From positions 868,001 through 932,000 of the forward strand of contig NZ_CP104275.1 in the NCBI RefSeq assembly GCF_025244925.1: DNA of 64,000 bases, in the 5' to 3' direction. The position numbers and the translations under genes are program-made. Within the stretch, counting starts at the first letter, position 1; every line of letters begins with the position of its first letter. The notes under the pieces were generated by a model. It was not told where the DNA came from. It was given only the letters and a program-made list of their open reading frames with translations, and ran no database searches. Below, in pieces: positions 7,168 to 18,150 of the stretch. This DNA is from Arthrobacter zhaoxinii. Lineage in GTDB: Bacteria; Actinomycetota; Actinomycetes; Actinomycetales; Micrococcaceae.

Positions 7168-8043
7168 TCAGTTGAAGACGATGGTCCGCCGGCCGTCCAG
7201 CAGCACCCGGTGCTGGGCATGCCACTGCACCGCCTTGGACAGGGCCCGGCCCTCGACGTCGCTGCCCAGGGCGGCGAGCTGGGCGGCCGAACGGGCGTGG
7301 TCCACCCGGATGACCTCCTGCTCGATGATGGGGCCCTCGTCCAGATCGGAGGTGACGTAGTGCGCCGTGGCGCCGATCAGTTTCACGCCGCGGGCATGGG
7401 CCTGGTGATAAGGCCGGGCGCCCTTGAAGGACGGCAGGAAGGAGTGGTGGATGTTGATTGCGCGCCCGGCCAGGTCGCGGCAGAGGTCGGTACTCAGGAT
7501 CTGCATGTACCGGGCCAGGACCACCAGTTCAATGTCCAGCTCCGCCATCAGCTCCCGCAGCCGGTTCTCCGCATCTCCCTTGGTGTCCGGGGTGACCGGA
7601 ATGTGGTGGAACGGCACGCCGTAGAAGTCCGCGAGGGACTCCAGATCCCGGTGGTTCGAGACGATGGCCGGGACCTCTATCGGCAGCGTTCCGGCACGCT
7701 GCTGGAAGAGCAGGTCATTGAGGCAGTGGCCGGACTTCGATGCCATGATCAAGGTTCTGGTCCGCCGGCCGGCAGGGTGCAGTTCCCAGGCCATGCCGAA
7801 TGCTGCCGCAGTGCCGGCGAGCTCGGCGTGAACCTGTTCATAGGAGTTCGGGGACCTGAAGTCCACCCGCATGAAGAAGGAGCCGGTCTCCGGGCTGCCG
7901 AACTGCGCGGACTCGGTGATGTTGCCTTCGGCAGCCACCAGCGAGGCGCTGACCGCGTGGACAATGCCCGGGCGGTCAGGGCAGGACAGTGTCAGGGTGT
8001 AGCCGTTGCCGGCCGCGGAGGCCCCGGGAATCGAAAAGGTCAC
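7168..8043 (-). CDS. purU: Formyltetrahydrofolate deformylase
   Basis: 291 aa. It hydrolyses 10-formyl-THF to formate and THF, balancing the one-carbon pool. The N-terminal ACT domain (YTLTLSCPDRPGIVHAVSA, residues 15-33) is followed by a formyltransferase-like catalytic domain. The catalytic block includes NIHHSFLPSFKGARPYHQA and ATAHYVTSDLDEGPII, carrying the active-site Asn/His/Asp set. The GTG start has no ribosome site but TAACCT lies 7 nt upstream. It is close to glyA-folD and their ZTP riboswitch, which makes this a one-carbon neighbourhood. Confidence 0.95.
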   Translation of the reverse strand: MTFSIPGASAAGNGYTLTLSCPDRPGIVHAVSASLVAAEGNITESAQFGSPETGSFFMRVDFRSPNSYEQVHAELAGTAAAFGMAWELHPAGRRTRTLIMASKSGHCLNDLLFQQRAGTLPIEVPAIVSNHRDLESLADFYGVPFHHIPVTPDTKGDAENRLRELMAELDIELVVLARYMQILSTDLCRDLAGRAINIHHSFLPSFKGARPYHQAHARGVKLIGATAHYVTSDLDEGPIIEQEVIRVDHARSAAQLAALGSDVEGRALSKAVQWHAQHRVLLDGRRTIVFN

Positions 8044-8050
8044 GATGCCT

Positions 8051-8056
8051 AGGTTA
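8051..8056 (-). promoter_or_regulatory. Candidate -10 for leaderless purU mRNA
   Basis: TAACCT on the minus strand, 7 nt upstream of GTG at 8043, with no Shine-Dalgarno in between. Confidence 0.5.
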
Positions 8057-8083
8057 CCGGTTTCAGTGCTCCGGACTAGGGCC

Positions 8084-8089
8084 TAGGGT
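8084..8089 (+). promoter_or_regulatory. Candidate -10 for the GNAT gene
   Basis: TAGGGT lies 6 nt upstream of the ATG at 8096. The overlapping GGTGGG could instead act as a ribosome site, so leaderless initiation is only possible. It is divergent from the purU promoter within about 50 bp. Confidence 0.35.
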
Positions 8090-8095
8090 GGGCAT

Positions 8096-8632
8096 ATGGA
8101 TGTGATGTTCCTGCCGTTCTCCGACAAGGACGAGGGAGAGCTGATCCGTTTCCTCACGACCAACAGCTTCCCGTATCACCGCATCAAGGCCCCGTCCGAG
8201 GGTCTGGTGCGGCGCCTGCTGATCGAGGGCCGGTTCGACGGCGACGGCGTGCGTACCTTCTGGGTGTTCGGCGACAACCACCGCATGGGCCTGGCCATCC
8301 TGGAGGACCTGGACACCAACACCCCCGTGCTGGACCTGCGGTTGGTGGAGAAGTTCCGCGGGCGGGGCAACGGGGTGCCGGTAACGAAAGCGCTGACGCG
8401 GAAGGTGTTTGACGACTACCCGGAGGCGCACCGGTTCGCCGGACGCATGCGGGAGGACAACATCGGCATGCGCAAGACGCTGATCCGTGCGGGTTTCCTG
8501 AAGGAAGCCCATCACCGCGAGGACTGGCCGCTGGAGGACGGGCGACGGGTGGCCACCGTGGTTTATGCCATCCTGCGCCGCGACTGGGAGCAGGGTACGG
8601 TTACGGCCTTTGAGTGGGAAGAACCCCGGTAG
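8096..8632 (+). CDS. GNAT family N-acetyltransferase
   Basis: 178 aa. The GNAT core is recognisable: beta strands TFWVFGDNHRMGLAILEDL and VLDLRLVEK, followed by the acetyl-CoA pyrophosphate loop KFRGRGNG (R-G-x-G type, about residues 85-92), then MREDNIGMRKTLIRAGF typical of motif B. It has a C-terminal extension VVYAILRRDWEQG. Substrate unknown; many such proteins acetylate small amines or ribosomal-protein N-termini. Its 3' end overlaps the convergent monooxygenase-like gene by 32 nt. Confidence 0.82.
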   Translation: MDVMFLPFSDKDEGELIRFLTTNSFPYHRIKAPSEGLVRRLLIEGRFDGDGVRTFWVFGDNHRMGLAILEDLDTNTPVLDLRLVEKFRGRGNGVPVTKALTRKVFDDYPEAHRFAGRMREDNIGMRKTLIRAGFLKEAHHREDWPLEDGRRVATVVYAILRRDWEQGTVTAFEWEEPR

Positions 8633-9677
8633 CCACCTGCTGCACGGCCTCGAGCGCTGCGGCCCGGCCGGCGCGGGTTGCCCCCAGCGTGGAGGAGGAT
8701 TCCCCGTAGCCCACCAGCAGCAGGCGGGGCTCACGCACCACCCGTACGCCGTCCATCCGGATCCCGCCGCCGGGTTCACGCAGGCGAAGCGGCGCCAGAT
8801 GGTCCAGGGCGGCGCGGAATCCGGTGGCCCACAGGACCGTGTCCACGGATTCATCGGACCCGTCCGCGAAGACAACACCGGTTTCGGTCAGGCGGCCGAT
8901 CGGTCCGCGGGATACCAGCACCGCGTCCTCAATACCGCGGCGGTACTCCTCGGTCAGCGGCAGCCCCGTGGCTGAGACGACGCTCAGCGGCGGCAGCCCG
9001 GCACGGGTCCGTGCGCTGACCTTCGCTTCCACGGCCCGTCCCCACTCGGCGTCGAACGGGCGCAGCGTGAACTCCGGGGGCCGGCGGGTGGACCAGAGCG
9101 TTTCGACGCCGGCCCGGTGCAGCTGCAGCAGGAACTGTACGGCCGACGTGCCGCCGCCGACCACCAGGACCTTCTGTCCGGCGAAGTCCGCCACGCTGCG
9201 GAAGTCCCGGGTGTGCAGCTGCCGGCCGCGGAAGGATTCCCGCCCGGGGTAATAGGGCCAATAGGGCCGGTCCCACGTGCCGGTGGCGTTGATGACCACC
9301 CGGGCCTGCCACTCGCGTCCGTCCGCCGCGCGGACCGCCAGTCGTCCGCCGCTGCCCTCGGCCACGGCGGACACGGCAACGGGGCGGACGACGTCGAGCC
9401 CGAACTCGCGTTCATAGCGTCCGTAATACCGGGTGACGACGGCGGAGGCCGGTTCGGCGGGGTCGGGAGTGCCCAGCGGCATGCCGGGGAGGTCGTGCAG
9501 GGCATGTGCTGCACCGAAAGTGAGCGAATCCCAGCGGTGCCGCCAGGCCCCGCCCGGGCCGGGGTTAGCGTCCAGCACGGTGAACCCGGGGCCCGGCGGC
9601 AGGCTCCGGCGGTGCAGATGGTAGGCGGCGCTGAGGCCGGCCTGGCCGGCTCCGATCACCAGTACGTCCGTTTGCAC
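8601..9677 (-). CDS. Flavin-dependent NAD(P)-binding monooxygenase-like oxidoreductase
   Basis: 358 aa. Two dinucleotide-binding motifs are visible: the N-terminal FAD site VLVIGAGQAGLSAAYHL (residues 5-21) and the NAD(P) site KVLVVGGGTSAVQFLLQL (about residues 168-185). ATG-motif segments are VVINATGTWD and DTVLWATGFRA. This architecture fits flavin-containing/CzcO-like monooxygenases. Some Baeyer-Villiger fingerprint residues are not evident, so it may be a simple oxidoreductase. GTG start at 9677 has AAAGGAGG 6 nt upstream. It diverges from the glyA riboswitch leader. Confidence 0.85.
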   Translation of the reverse strand: MQTDVLVIGAGQAGLSAAYHLHRRSLPPGPGFTVLDANPGPGGAWRHRWDSLTFGAAHALHDLPGMPLGTPDPAEPASAVVTRYYGRYEREFGLDVVRPVAVSAVAEGSGGRLAVRAADGREWQARVVINATGTWDRPYWPYYPGRESFRGRQLHTRDFRSVADFAGQKVLVVGGGTSAVQFLLQLHRAGVETLWSTRRPPEFTLRPFDAEWGRAVEAKVSARTRAGLPPLSVVSATGLPLTEEYRRGIEDAVLVSRGPIGRLTETGVVFADGSDESVDTVLWATGFRAALDHLAPLRLREPGGGIRMDGVRVVREPRLLLVGYGESSSTLGATRAGRAAALEAVQQVATGVLPTQRP

Positions 9678-9769
9678 CGCTTACCTCCTTTGACGAATCC
9701 TAACCGCGCCGGTGCGGAGGCTATTCCGGCCGGCCCCTGCATCCGGGGGACAGGGGAGGCTAGGATGGA

Positions 9770-9866
9770 AGGCGTCGCGACTGGCGTCAGGTGGATCACC
9801 ACCGGGAAGCGGCACGGCGCCCTCAGCGGGTGCCTTGAAGACCACGGATCGCACGCCTGGGCCGAG
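9770..9866 (+). ncRNA. ZMP/ZTP riboswitch (pfl motif)
   Basis: The leader of glyA contains the conserved blocks of the pfl/ZTP aptamer in order: CGCGACTGGCG (9776-9786), GGTGGATCACCACCGGGAAGC (9790-9810) and the downstream pseudoknot block CGCCTGGGCC (9854-9863). They are separated by a hairpin GGCGCCC/GGGTGCC. The class senses ZTP/AICAR, a sign of 10-formyl-THF shortage, and commonly controls glyA, folD and purine genes in actinobacteria. A CCGGTCCG/CGGACCGG hairpin at 9898-9918 may be part of the expression platform. Confidence 0.9.
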
Positions 9867-9972
9867 GGTTACGAGCGAAACTGTTGTGCCATGCCCGCCG
9901 GTCCGCTCCACGGACCGGTGCTGACACAGCAGGTAGCCTGACCTATTGAGAACCTCTGCCCAGGAGATCCAT

Positions 9973-11256
9973 GTGAGAGTATCCACCCAAAGCGTCACCA
10001 ACGCGCCGCTTATCGATGTTGATCCCGAAATAGCGGCCGTCCTGAGAGATGAACTGTCCCGCCAGCGCGGCACCCTCGAAATGATTGCCTCGGAGAACTT
10101 CGCGCCGCGTGCGGTCCTGGAGACCTCCGGGTCGGTGCTCACAAACAAGTACGCCGAGGGTTATCCCGGCCGCCGCTACTACGGCGGCTGCGAACACGTT
10201 GATATCGCTGAGAACCTCGCCATCGAGCGGGCACGGACGCTGTTCGGTGCGGAGTTCGCCAACGTGCAGCCGCACTCGGGCGCGCAGGCCAACGCGGCGG
10301 CGCTCGCTGCCCTGATGAAACCCGGCGAGAAGCTCATGGGGCTGAACCTCGCCCACGGCGGGCACCTGACCCACGGCATGAAACTGAACTTCTCCGGCAA
10401 ACTCTATGAGGTTGCCGCGTACGGCGTGGATGAGCAGACCTACCGGGTGGACATGGACCGGGTCCGCGAACAGGCGCTGGCTGAACGCCCGCAGGTTATC
10501 GTCGCCGGCTGGTCCGCCTACCCGCGGCAGCTGGACTTTGACGCCTTCCGTTCGATTGCCGACGAAGCGGGTGCCTACCTCTGGACGGACATGGCGCATT
10601 TCGCCGGCCTGGTGGCCGCGGGACTGCACCCGAGCCCGGTGCCGATGTCCGACGTCGTCACCTCCACCGTGCACAAGACCCTCGCCGGACCGCGCTCGGG
10701 AATGATCCTCGCCAAGCAGGAGTACGCGAAGAAGCTGAACTCTGCCGTCTTCCCCGGCCAGCAGGGCGGCCCGCTGATGCACGTGATTGCCGCGAAGGCC
10801 GTGGCGTTCAAGATCGCCGGGACCGAAGAATTCCGGGAACGGCAGGAGCGCGTGCTCGAGGGGGCGCGGATCATTGCCGAGCGCCTGAACGCGCCCGACG
10901 TCGCTGAGCACGGCGTTTCGGTGCTCACCGGCGGCACGGACGTGCACCTGATCCTGGTGGACCTGCGGCACTCCGCCCTGGACGGAAAGCAGGCGGAGGA
11001 CCTGCTCGAGTCCGTGGGCATCACGGTGAACCGCAACTCCGTACCCTTCGACCCGCGGCCGCCCATGGTTACGTCCGGCCTGCGGATCGGCACCCCGGCG
11101 CTCGCGACCCGCGGCTTCGGCGCCCCGGAATTCACCGAGGTTGCCGAAATCATCGCCGCCGCACTGAAACCCGCTCCCGACGTCGAGGCCCTGCGGGGCC
11201 GCGTACGGGCGCTGGCAGACAATTTCCCGCTTTACCCCGGACAGGAGGAATGGTAA
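9973..11256 (+). CDS. glyA: Serine hydroxymethyltransferase
   Basis: 427 aa PLP enzyme that interconverts serine and glycine with THF/5,10-methylene-THF. Motifs: [14 protein letters not shown] (N-terminal substrate region), [15 protein letters not shown], and the PLP lysine in [12 protein letters not shown] (about residue 235). The frame is open from a TTG at 9946, but GTG at 9973 has AGGAG exactly 6 nt upstream and is the start used here. It is the first gene after the ZTP riboswitch; folD overlaps or follows immediately. Confidence 0.97.
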   Translation: MRVSTQSVTNAPLIDVDPEIAAVLRDELSRQRGTLEMIASENFAPRAVLETSGSVLTNKYAEGYPGRRYYGGCEHVDIAENLAIERARTLFGAEFANVQPHSGAQANAAALAALMKPGEKLMGLNLAHGGHLTHGMKLNFSGKLYEVAAYGVDEQTYRVDMDRVREQALAERPQVIVAGWSAYPRQLDFDAFRSIADEAGAYLWTDMAHFAGLVAAGLHPSPVPMSDVVTSTVHKTLAGPRSGMILAKQEYAKKLNSAVFPGQQGGPLMHVIAAKAVAFKIAGTEEFRERQERVLEGARIIAERLNAPDVAEHGVSVLTGGTDVHLILVDLRHSALDGKQAEDLLESVGITVNRNSVPFDPRPPMVTSGLRIGTPALATRGFGAPEFTEVAEIIAAALKPAPDVEALRGRVRALADNFPLYPGQEEW

Positions 11257-11276
11257 CCGTGGAGAAAGGAACCAAT

Positions 11277-12251
11277 ATGGAGGGCGCCGTGACCGGTGAG
11301 GACACCAGCGTGAACCTCGGCTGGGACGTCAAGGAAAAGACCGATTTCGGCACTCCGGTTGCGGCGAAGATCCTGGACGGCCGTGCCGCCGCCCGGGAAA
11401 TCAAGGAGGACCTGACCGAACGGGTGCGCGTGCTGAAGGAAGAGCACGGCATTACTCCGGGGCTGGGAACGGTGCTGGTGGGCGACGACCCCGCCAGCCA
11501 CTCCTACGTCGGCGGCAAGCACAAGGACTGCAAGCAGGTGGGGATTAATTCCATCCGCCGGGACCTCCCCGGCGACATCAGCCAGGCAGACCTGGAAAAG
11601 GTCATCGATGAGCTGAACGAGGACCCGGCCACCACCGGCTACATTGTGCAGCTGCCGCTGCCGGCCCACATAGACGCCAACGCCATCCTGGAACGGATCG
11701 CCCCGGACAAGGACGCGGACGGACTGCACCCGGTCAACCTCGGCCGCCTGGTGCTCAACGTCAGCGAACCCATGACGTCCCCGCTGCCCTGCACACCGCA
11801 CGGGATTGTGCAGCTGTTGGTCCGCAACGGGATCTCGCTGAACGGCAAGAAGGTCCTGGTGGTCGGACGCGGCGTCACCGTCGGGCGGCCGCTTGGCCTG
11901 CTCCTGACCCGCCGTCCGATCAACGCCACGGTCACCCTGGCGCACACCGGCACCGCGGACCTGTTCGAACATCTGCAGGCCGCCGACGTGGTGGTGGCGG
12001 CCGCCGGTTTCCCGGAAATGATCCGGGCCGAGGAGCTCAAGCCCGGAGCCATCGTGCTGGACGTCGGCGTCACCCGGGTCACCGACCCGGACACCGGAAA
12101 AACCACCCTGACCGGCGACGTCGACCCCGCGGCGGCCGACGTCGCGGGCTGGATCTCGCCCAACCCCGGCGGTGTGGGACCGATGACCCGGGCCATGCTG
12201 CTGGCCAACGTCGTGGAAGCAGCCGAACGGCAGGTCGGAATCCTGGTCTAG
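11277..12251 (+). CDS. folD: Bifunctional methylene-THF dehydrogenase/methenyl-THF cyclohydrolase
   Basis: 324 aa from ATG at 11277 (AAGGA 6 nt upstream). In-frame alternatives are GTG 11259, 10 nt after a strong AGGAGG, and ATG 11250, which overlaps glyA. Conserved FolD blocks are all present: [31 protein letters not shown] with the catalytic Tyr/Lys, [34 protein letters not shown] and [13 protein letters not shown] for NADP. The N-terminal extension of about 30 residues is longer than usual. Same transcript as glyA under the ZTP switch, producing 10-formyl-THF for purine synthesis. Confidence 0.96.
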   Translation: MEGAVTGEDTSVNLGWDVKEKTDFGTPVAAKILDGRAAAREIKEDLTERVRVLKEEHGITPGLGTVLVGDDPASHSYVGGKHKDCKQVGINSIRRDLPGDISQADLEKVIDELNEDPATTGYIVQLPLPAHIDANAILERIAPDKDADGLHPVNLGRLVLNVSEPMTSPLPCTPHGIVQLLVRNGISLNGKKVLVVGRGVTVGRPLGLLLTRRPINATVTLAHTGTADLFEHLQAADVVVAAAGFPEMIRAEELKPGAIVLDVGVTRVTDPDTGKTTLTGDVDPAAADVAGWISPNPGGVGPMTRAMLLANVVEAAERQVGILV

Positions 12252-12275
12252 GCGCCTTCTTCGGCAGCAACGGAA

Positions 12276-12305
12276 CGGACCGGCGCCGCTTGGTGCGCCG
12301 GTCCG
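12276..12305 (+). terminator. Hairpin after folD
   Basis: CGGACCGGCGC (12276-12286) pairs with GCGCCGGTCCG (12295-12305) around an 8-nt loop. No T-run follows. It ends the riboswitch-controlled operon before the ABC exporter genes. Confidence 0.55.
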
Positions 12306-12317
12306 GTCCGGGTCCAC

Positions 12318-12323
12318 TACACT
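12318..12323 (+). promoter_or_regulatory. Candidate -10 for leaderless ABC exporter mRNA
   Basis: TACACT lies 7 nt upstream of GTG 12331 and no Shine-Dalgarno is present between them. Confidence 0.55.
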
Positions 12324-12330
12324 GTCGTGA

Positions 12331-13296
12331 GTGTCGCAGATCACATCAAGCAAAACCGTCCCCGAAACCCGCTCCGATTTCGTCATTTCCGCACGGAACC
12401 TGACCAAGTCCTACGGAGATTTCACCGCCGTCAACGGCATCTCCTTCGACGTTCCGCCGGGGGAGTCCTTCGGGCTCCTCGGGCCCAACGGTGCCGGGAA
12501 ATCCACCACCATGAAGATGATCGGCGGCGTCGCCCAGCGCACCGCCGGAGACCTGAGCATTATGGGCCTGGATCCGAACCGGTACGGCCCCGAAGTCCGC
12601 GCCCACTTGGGCGTTGTGCCCCAGCAGGACAACCTGGACGAGGACCTGCGCGTGCGGGACAACCTCGTAGCCTACGGCCGCTACTTCGGCCTGCCCAAGA
12701 GCTACCTGCAGCCCAAGGCAGACGAACTGCTGGAATTCGCGCAGCTCACGGATAAGGCCAAGGCCCGTGTGGAGTCCCTCTCCGGGGGGATGAAGCGGCG
12801 CCTGACCATCGCCCGTTCCCTGATCAACGATCCCAAGATCCTGCTGCTGGACGAACCGACCACGGGCCTGGATCCCCAGGCCCGGCACATCCTCTGGGAT
12901 CGGCTGTTCCGGCTCAAGGAAGCGGGCGTCACGCTGATCCTCACCACCCACTACATGGACGAGGCGGAGCAGCTGTGCGACCGGCTGATTGTGGTGGACA
13001 AGGGCGCGATCATGGCCGAGGGTTCCCCGGCCGCCCTGATCCGCGAGTACTCCACCCGCGAGGTGGTGGAGCTGCGGTTCGGATCGGAACGGAACACCAC
13101 GGTGGCAGGCGAGCTTGAGGGAATCGGCGAGAGGCTGGAAACCCTCCCGGACCGGGTCCTGATCTACGCGGACGACGGCGAAGCCGCGCTGGACGCCGTA
13201 ACGAGCCGGGGGCTGCGGCCCATCACGTCGCTGGTGCGCCGGTCCTCGCTGGAAGACGTGTTTCTCCGCCTGACGGGCAGGAGCCTCGTTGAGTAA
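12331..13296 (+). CDS. ABC exporter ATP-binding protein, DrrA/NodI type
   Basis: 321 aa. One ABC domain: Walker A GPNGAGKST (about residue 50), Q-loop VVPQQDNLDEDL, signature SLSGGMKRRL, Walker B ILLLDEPTTGLDP, H-loop TTHYMDEAE. The C-terminal 90 residues resemble the DrrA regulatory domain. With the two following permeases it forms a Drr/NodIJ-type exporter; the cargo is unknown and no biosynthetic genes are nearby. GTG at 12331 is chosen because it follows a TACACT hexamer by 7 nt and no ribosome site exists. Confidence 0.92.
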   Translation: MSQITSSKTVPETRSDFVISARNLTKSYGDFTAVNGISFDVPPGESFGLLGPNGAGKSTTMKMIGGVAQRTAGDLSIMGLDPNRYGPEVRAHLGVVPQQDNLDEDLRVRDNLVAYGRYFGLPKSYLQPKADELLEFAQLTDKAKARVESLSGGMKRRLTIARSLINDPKILLLDEPTTGLDPQARHILWDRLFRLKEAGVTLILTTHYMDEAEQLCDRLIVVDKGAIMAEGSPAALIREYSTREVVELRFGSERNTTVAGELEGIGERLETLPDRVLIYADDGEAALDAVTSRGLRPITSLVRRSSLEDVFLRLTGRSLVE

Positions 13297-14185
13297 GCCC
13301 GAAGCCGCCGCCGGCCCCGGCGTCCAACGCCATGAGGTGCTCGGGCTGCGGTCGCCGCTGACCCCGCGCCAAACCGCCGCCCGGGCGCGGCGCTTCGGTT
13401 CCTTCTACTACGCAGACATGTGGATCCGCCGGATGCGCGGCTACCAGGGGACCGTGCTGATGACCGCCGTGGGCACTCCGCTGGTCTACCTGCTGGGCAT
13501 GGGTACGGGCCTGGCCGTGCTGATCGACGGGAACTCGAATGCGGGTTTCCCGGGCGCCGACGGCTCGACTGTGTCCTACCTGATGTTCCTGGGACCGGCC
13601 CTCGTGGCAACCGCCGCCCTGATGGTCTCCAGCGAGGAAAACACCTACACCGTCATGGGCGGGTTCAAATGGCACCGCACCTACTACGGACCCAATGCCT
13701 CTCCGCTTTCCAGCGGGCAGATTGCCCTCGGACATGTCCTGGGACTGACCGTCCGCATCCTGCTGACCACGGGCATCTACTACCTGTTCCTGGTGCTCTT
13801 CGGGGCGGTGGCGCAGCCCGCAACCGGCTGGCTGATGATCTTCACCGCACTGCTGGCCGGACTGGCCTTCGGGATGCCGCTCATGGCCTTCAGCGCCACC
13901 CTGAAAGAGGATAAGGGGCAGTTCGCCCTGGTCCAGCGGTTCATTGTGATGCCGCTGTTCCTGTTCTCCGGGACCTTCTTTCCGCTGGAGTCGCTGCCGC
14001 TGGCTGTCCGCTGGATCGGCTGGATCTCACCGCTCTGGCATTCGACCGAACTGGGCCGGGTGCTCAGCTACGGGCACCCGGAACCGGCCGCCATGACCGC
14101 CGTCCACGTGGTGTACCTGCTGGTCCTGACCTTCGGCGGGCTGCTGCTGGCCCGGCGGAACTTCACGAGGAGGCTCGACGGATGA
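13289..14185 (+). CDS. ABC exporter permease (ABC-2 type)
   Basis: 298 aa with about six predicted membrane segments, including VLMTAVGTPLVYLLGMGTGL and AVHVVYLLVLTFGGLLLA. The family's characteristic FIVMPLFLFSGTFFPLESLP precedes helix 5. The N-terminal 45 residues are soluble and basic. TTG start overlaps the ATPase stop by 8 nt and has AGGAG 5 nt upstream. Second component of the Drr-like exporter, likely paired as a heterodimer with the next gene product. Confidence 0.9.
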   Translation: MSKPEAAAGPGVQRHEVLGLRSPLTPRQTAARARRFGSFYYADMWIRRMRGYQGTVLMTAVGTPLVYLLGMGTGLAVLIDGNSNAGFPGADGSTVSYLMFLGPALVATAALMVSSEENTYTVMGGFKWHRTYYGPNASPLSSGQIALGHVLGLTVRILLTTGIYYLFLVLFGAVAQPATGWLMIFTALLAGLAFGMPLMAFSATLKEDKGQFALVQRFIVMPLFLFSGTFFPLESLPLAVRWIGWISPLWHSTELGRVLSYGHPEPAAMTAVHVVYLLVLTFGGLLLARRNFTRRLDG

Positions 14186-15015
14186 GCATCGAAAACCGCA
14201 CGGCGCCCACGGTGCTTGTACCGCAGGACCGGTTCCTCGGCTCGCTGTACGGGCGGAACATCCGTGCCGTGATTGCCCGCGGGCTCAAGGCCACGTGGGG
14301 CACTAACTGGAGCATCATGGTCAGCGGGTTCGTCGAACCGGTGCTGTACCTGGTGGCCATGGGTATTGGCCTGGGTGCCCTGGTGGGGGCGGTCACCGGC
14401 CCGGGCGGGCAGGAAATGGAGTATGCCAACTTCATCGCACCGGCGCTGCTGGCAGTCTCCGCGATGAACGGCGCGGTGTATGACTCCACCATGAACGTGT
14501 TCTTCAAGCTCAACTACGCCCGCCTCTACGAGGGCATGCTCTCGACGCCGCTGGGTCCGCTGGACGTGGCGATGGGGGAGATCTTCCTGGCCCTGCTCCG
14601 CGGTGCGCTCTATGCCACCGGCTTTACCGCCGTGATGGGCGCGATGGGACTGATCACCTCGCCCTGGGCGCTGCTGATGATTCCGGCAGCCGTGGTGATC
14701 GCGTTCGGCTTCGCCTCCTTCGGGATGGCCGTGACCAGTTACATGAAGACGTTCCAGCAAATGGACTGGATCCAAATGATCATGCTGCCCATGTTCCTGC
14801 TCTCTGCCACCTTCTACCCGCTGAGTGTCTACCCCGAGGCGGTGCAGTCGGTGATCCAGGCGCTGCCGCTCTGGCACGGCGTGGAACTGCTCCGGCAGAT
14901 CAGCGTGGGCATCTTCAGCTGGGGGACGGCAGGGCATCTGCTCTACTTCGTGGTGATGATCGTCCTGGGCCTGACCTTGACCACAAACAGGCTCCGGGTG
15001 CTGTTTTTGAAGTAG
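14182..15015 (+). CDS. ABC exporter permease (ABC-2 type)
   Basis: 277 aa, a paralogue of the preceding permease. It shows a similar membrane pattern: FVEPVLYLVAMGIGLGALVGAV, then IQMIMLPMFLLSATFYPLSVYP, the ABC-2 signature region, and a final helix LYFVVMIVLGLTLT. ATGA overlap with the upstream gene indicates translational coupling. The gene ends 8 nt from the convergent macrodomain gene with no hairpin between. Confidence 0.9.
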   Translation: MSIENRTAPTVLVPQDRFLGSLYGRNIRAVIARGLKATWGTNWSIMVSGFVEPVLYLVAMGIGLGALVGAVTGPGGQEMEYANFIAPALLAVSAMNGAVYDSTMNVFFKLNYARLYEGMLSTPLGPLDVAMGEIFLALLRGALYATGFTAVMGAMGLITSPWALLMIPAAVVIAFGFASFGMAVTSYMKTFQQMDWIQMIMLPMFLLSATFYPLSVYPEAVQSVIQALPLWHGVELLRQISVGIFSWGTAGHLLYFVVMIVLGLTLTTNRLRVLFLK

Positions 15016-15023
15016 GCGTCGGG

Positions 15024-15545
15024 TCAGCCGGCCAGCTGCTCATATTTGCGGGTGAAGATCCCGGCCAGGCGGTCATTGAACAGCACGAACTCCGCGCGCT
15101 TCAACGTCCCCGGGGTGTGGTCCAGGACCTCCTGCAGCCCGATGCCGGCCACGGTCTCCGGGTCCCAGCCGTAAATGCCGGCGCTCACGGCCGGGAAGGA
15201 AATGCTCTGGGCGCCCAGCTCCTCGGCTGCGGCCAGGGCGGTGCGGAAGCAGGACCTCAGCAGTTCCGGGTCCGTTTCGCCTGCCCCGGCATTGGGCCCC
15301 ACGGTGTGCACCACCCACCGGGCGGGCAGGTCGAACGCCTCGGTAGCCACGGACAGGCCGGTGGGCAGCCCCTGCGGCAGTGACGTCTTCCGCAGTTCCC
15401 TGCAGGCAGCGAGCAGCTTCGGGCCGGCGGCACGGTGGATGGCCCCGTCCACTCCGCCGCCGCCCAGCAGGGATGAGTTGGCCGCGTTGACGATGACGTC
15501 GGTATCCCGCCGGGTGATGTCGCCGGTGGCAATGGTGATCTGCAT
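15024..15545 (-). CDS. Macrodomain protein (O-acetyl-ADP-ribose deacetylase-like)
   Basis: 173 aa, a single macrodomain. ADP-ribose-binding motifs are VIVNAANSSLLGGGGVDGAIH (Asn and Gly-rich loop near residues 19-39) and SFPAVSAGIYGWDPE (phosphate loop, about 118-132). This is the MacroD/YmdB pattern, so it probably hydrolyses O-acetyl-ADP-ribose or removes mono-ADP-ribose from proteins. The start is ATG 15545; a much longer open frame continues upstream but is antisense to the next gene. Confidence 0.93.
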   Translation of the reverse strand: MQITIATGDITRRDTDVIVNAANSSLLGGGGVDGAIHRAAGPKLLAACRELRKTSLPQGLPTGLSVATEAFDLPARWVVHTVGPNAGAGETDPELLRSCFRTALAAAEELGAQSISFPAVSAGIYGWDPETVAGIGLQEVLDHTPGTLKRAEFVLFNDRLAGIFTRKYEQLAG

Positions 15546-15657
15546 CGAGCCAGTCTGCCACTGCCGCGGGCCTGCTGCCACCGCGTGCGGAAGCAGGCGC
15601 AGGCGCGCAGAGCGAACACGGCACCGGGCACCTGTCTGAGTTTGAGAGAATAAAACC

Positions 15658-16161
15658 ATGCAGTCGATCCGAAACGGCAAGACGCCGTCGTCCTCGTCCA
15701 CGCCCGGCCGCGGCATCAGCCGCAGGATGGGCTCCACGGGCATCGTCGTGATGCTCATTGTCTTCCTGGTGGCGGTGGTTTTCGCCGCCAACCAGAATGA
15801 CGTCATTGGCTGGCTGGTGGTCATCGTGTCCCTGGGCTGGCTGTTCCTCGCCACGTTCGTGGTCTTCTCCGTTCGGGGCGCCACCCGCAAGGCCACCGCA
15901 AAGCTTGCCGGTGCCGCCGCCGGCGCTGCTCCCCGCAGCGGAGTGCAGGTTGTGGATGAAAGCACCACCGTCCGTGACCGGAAACTGGACCACAGCTTCA
16001 AGATCATCCAGGTCCAGGCCAAGGTCATTACGGAGAACCTGGACACCGACCGGGAAATGGTCGACCGTGCCCTGGAGACCATCGAAATCACGGCGTCCAA
16101 CGGCCGTGGCATGATCAAGAAGAACGACGGCGGGCCGGTCGAAGGCACCATCGTCGACTAG
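15658..16161 (+). CDS. Two-helix membrane protein of unknown function
   Basis: 167 aa. The first 25 residues are basic and Ser-rich. Two helices (IVVMLIVFLVAVVFAA and IGWLVVIVSLGWLFLATFVVF) form a hairpin, followed by a polar cytoplasmic domain with regular charged residues (DRKLDHSFKIIQVQAKVITENLD begins that part). I do not recognise the family. It is monocistronic by position, with no clear ribosome site (GAGAG about 8 nt upstream). Confidence 0.7.
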   Translation: MQSIRNGKTPSSSSTPGRGISRRMGSTGIVVMLIVFLVAVVFAANQNDVIGWLVVIVSLGWLFLATFVVFSVRGATRKATAKLAGAAAGAAPRSGVQVVDESTTVRDRKLDHSFKIIQVQAKVITENLDTDREMVDRALETIEITASNGRGMIKKNDGGPVEGTIVD

Positions 16162-16251
16162 TTTCCCTCCACCGCCGGCGGAACCGCAGCACCGCTGCCC
16201 GCCGGATCCGCGTTTCGGGATGAACAGCTACTGAGGAGTATGGTTATTCGC

Positions 16252-18146
<1,895 letters not shown>

Positions 18147-18150
18147 TCCC

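Noticed and set aside
12331..15015. Drr-type exporter as part of an antibiotic gene cluster
   Set aside because: No biosynthetic, regulatory or resistance genes lie beside it; neighbours are folD and a macrodomain gene.
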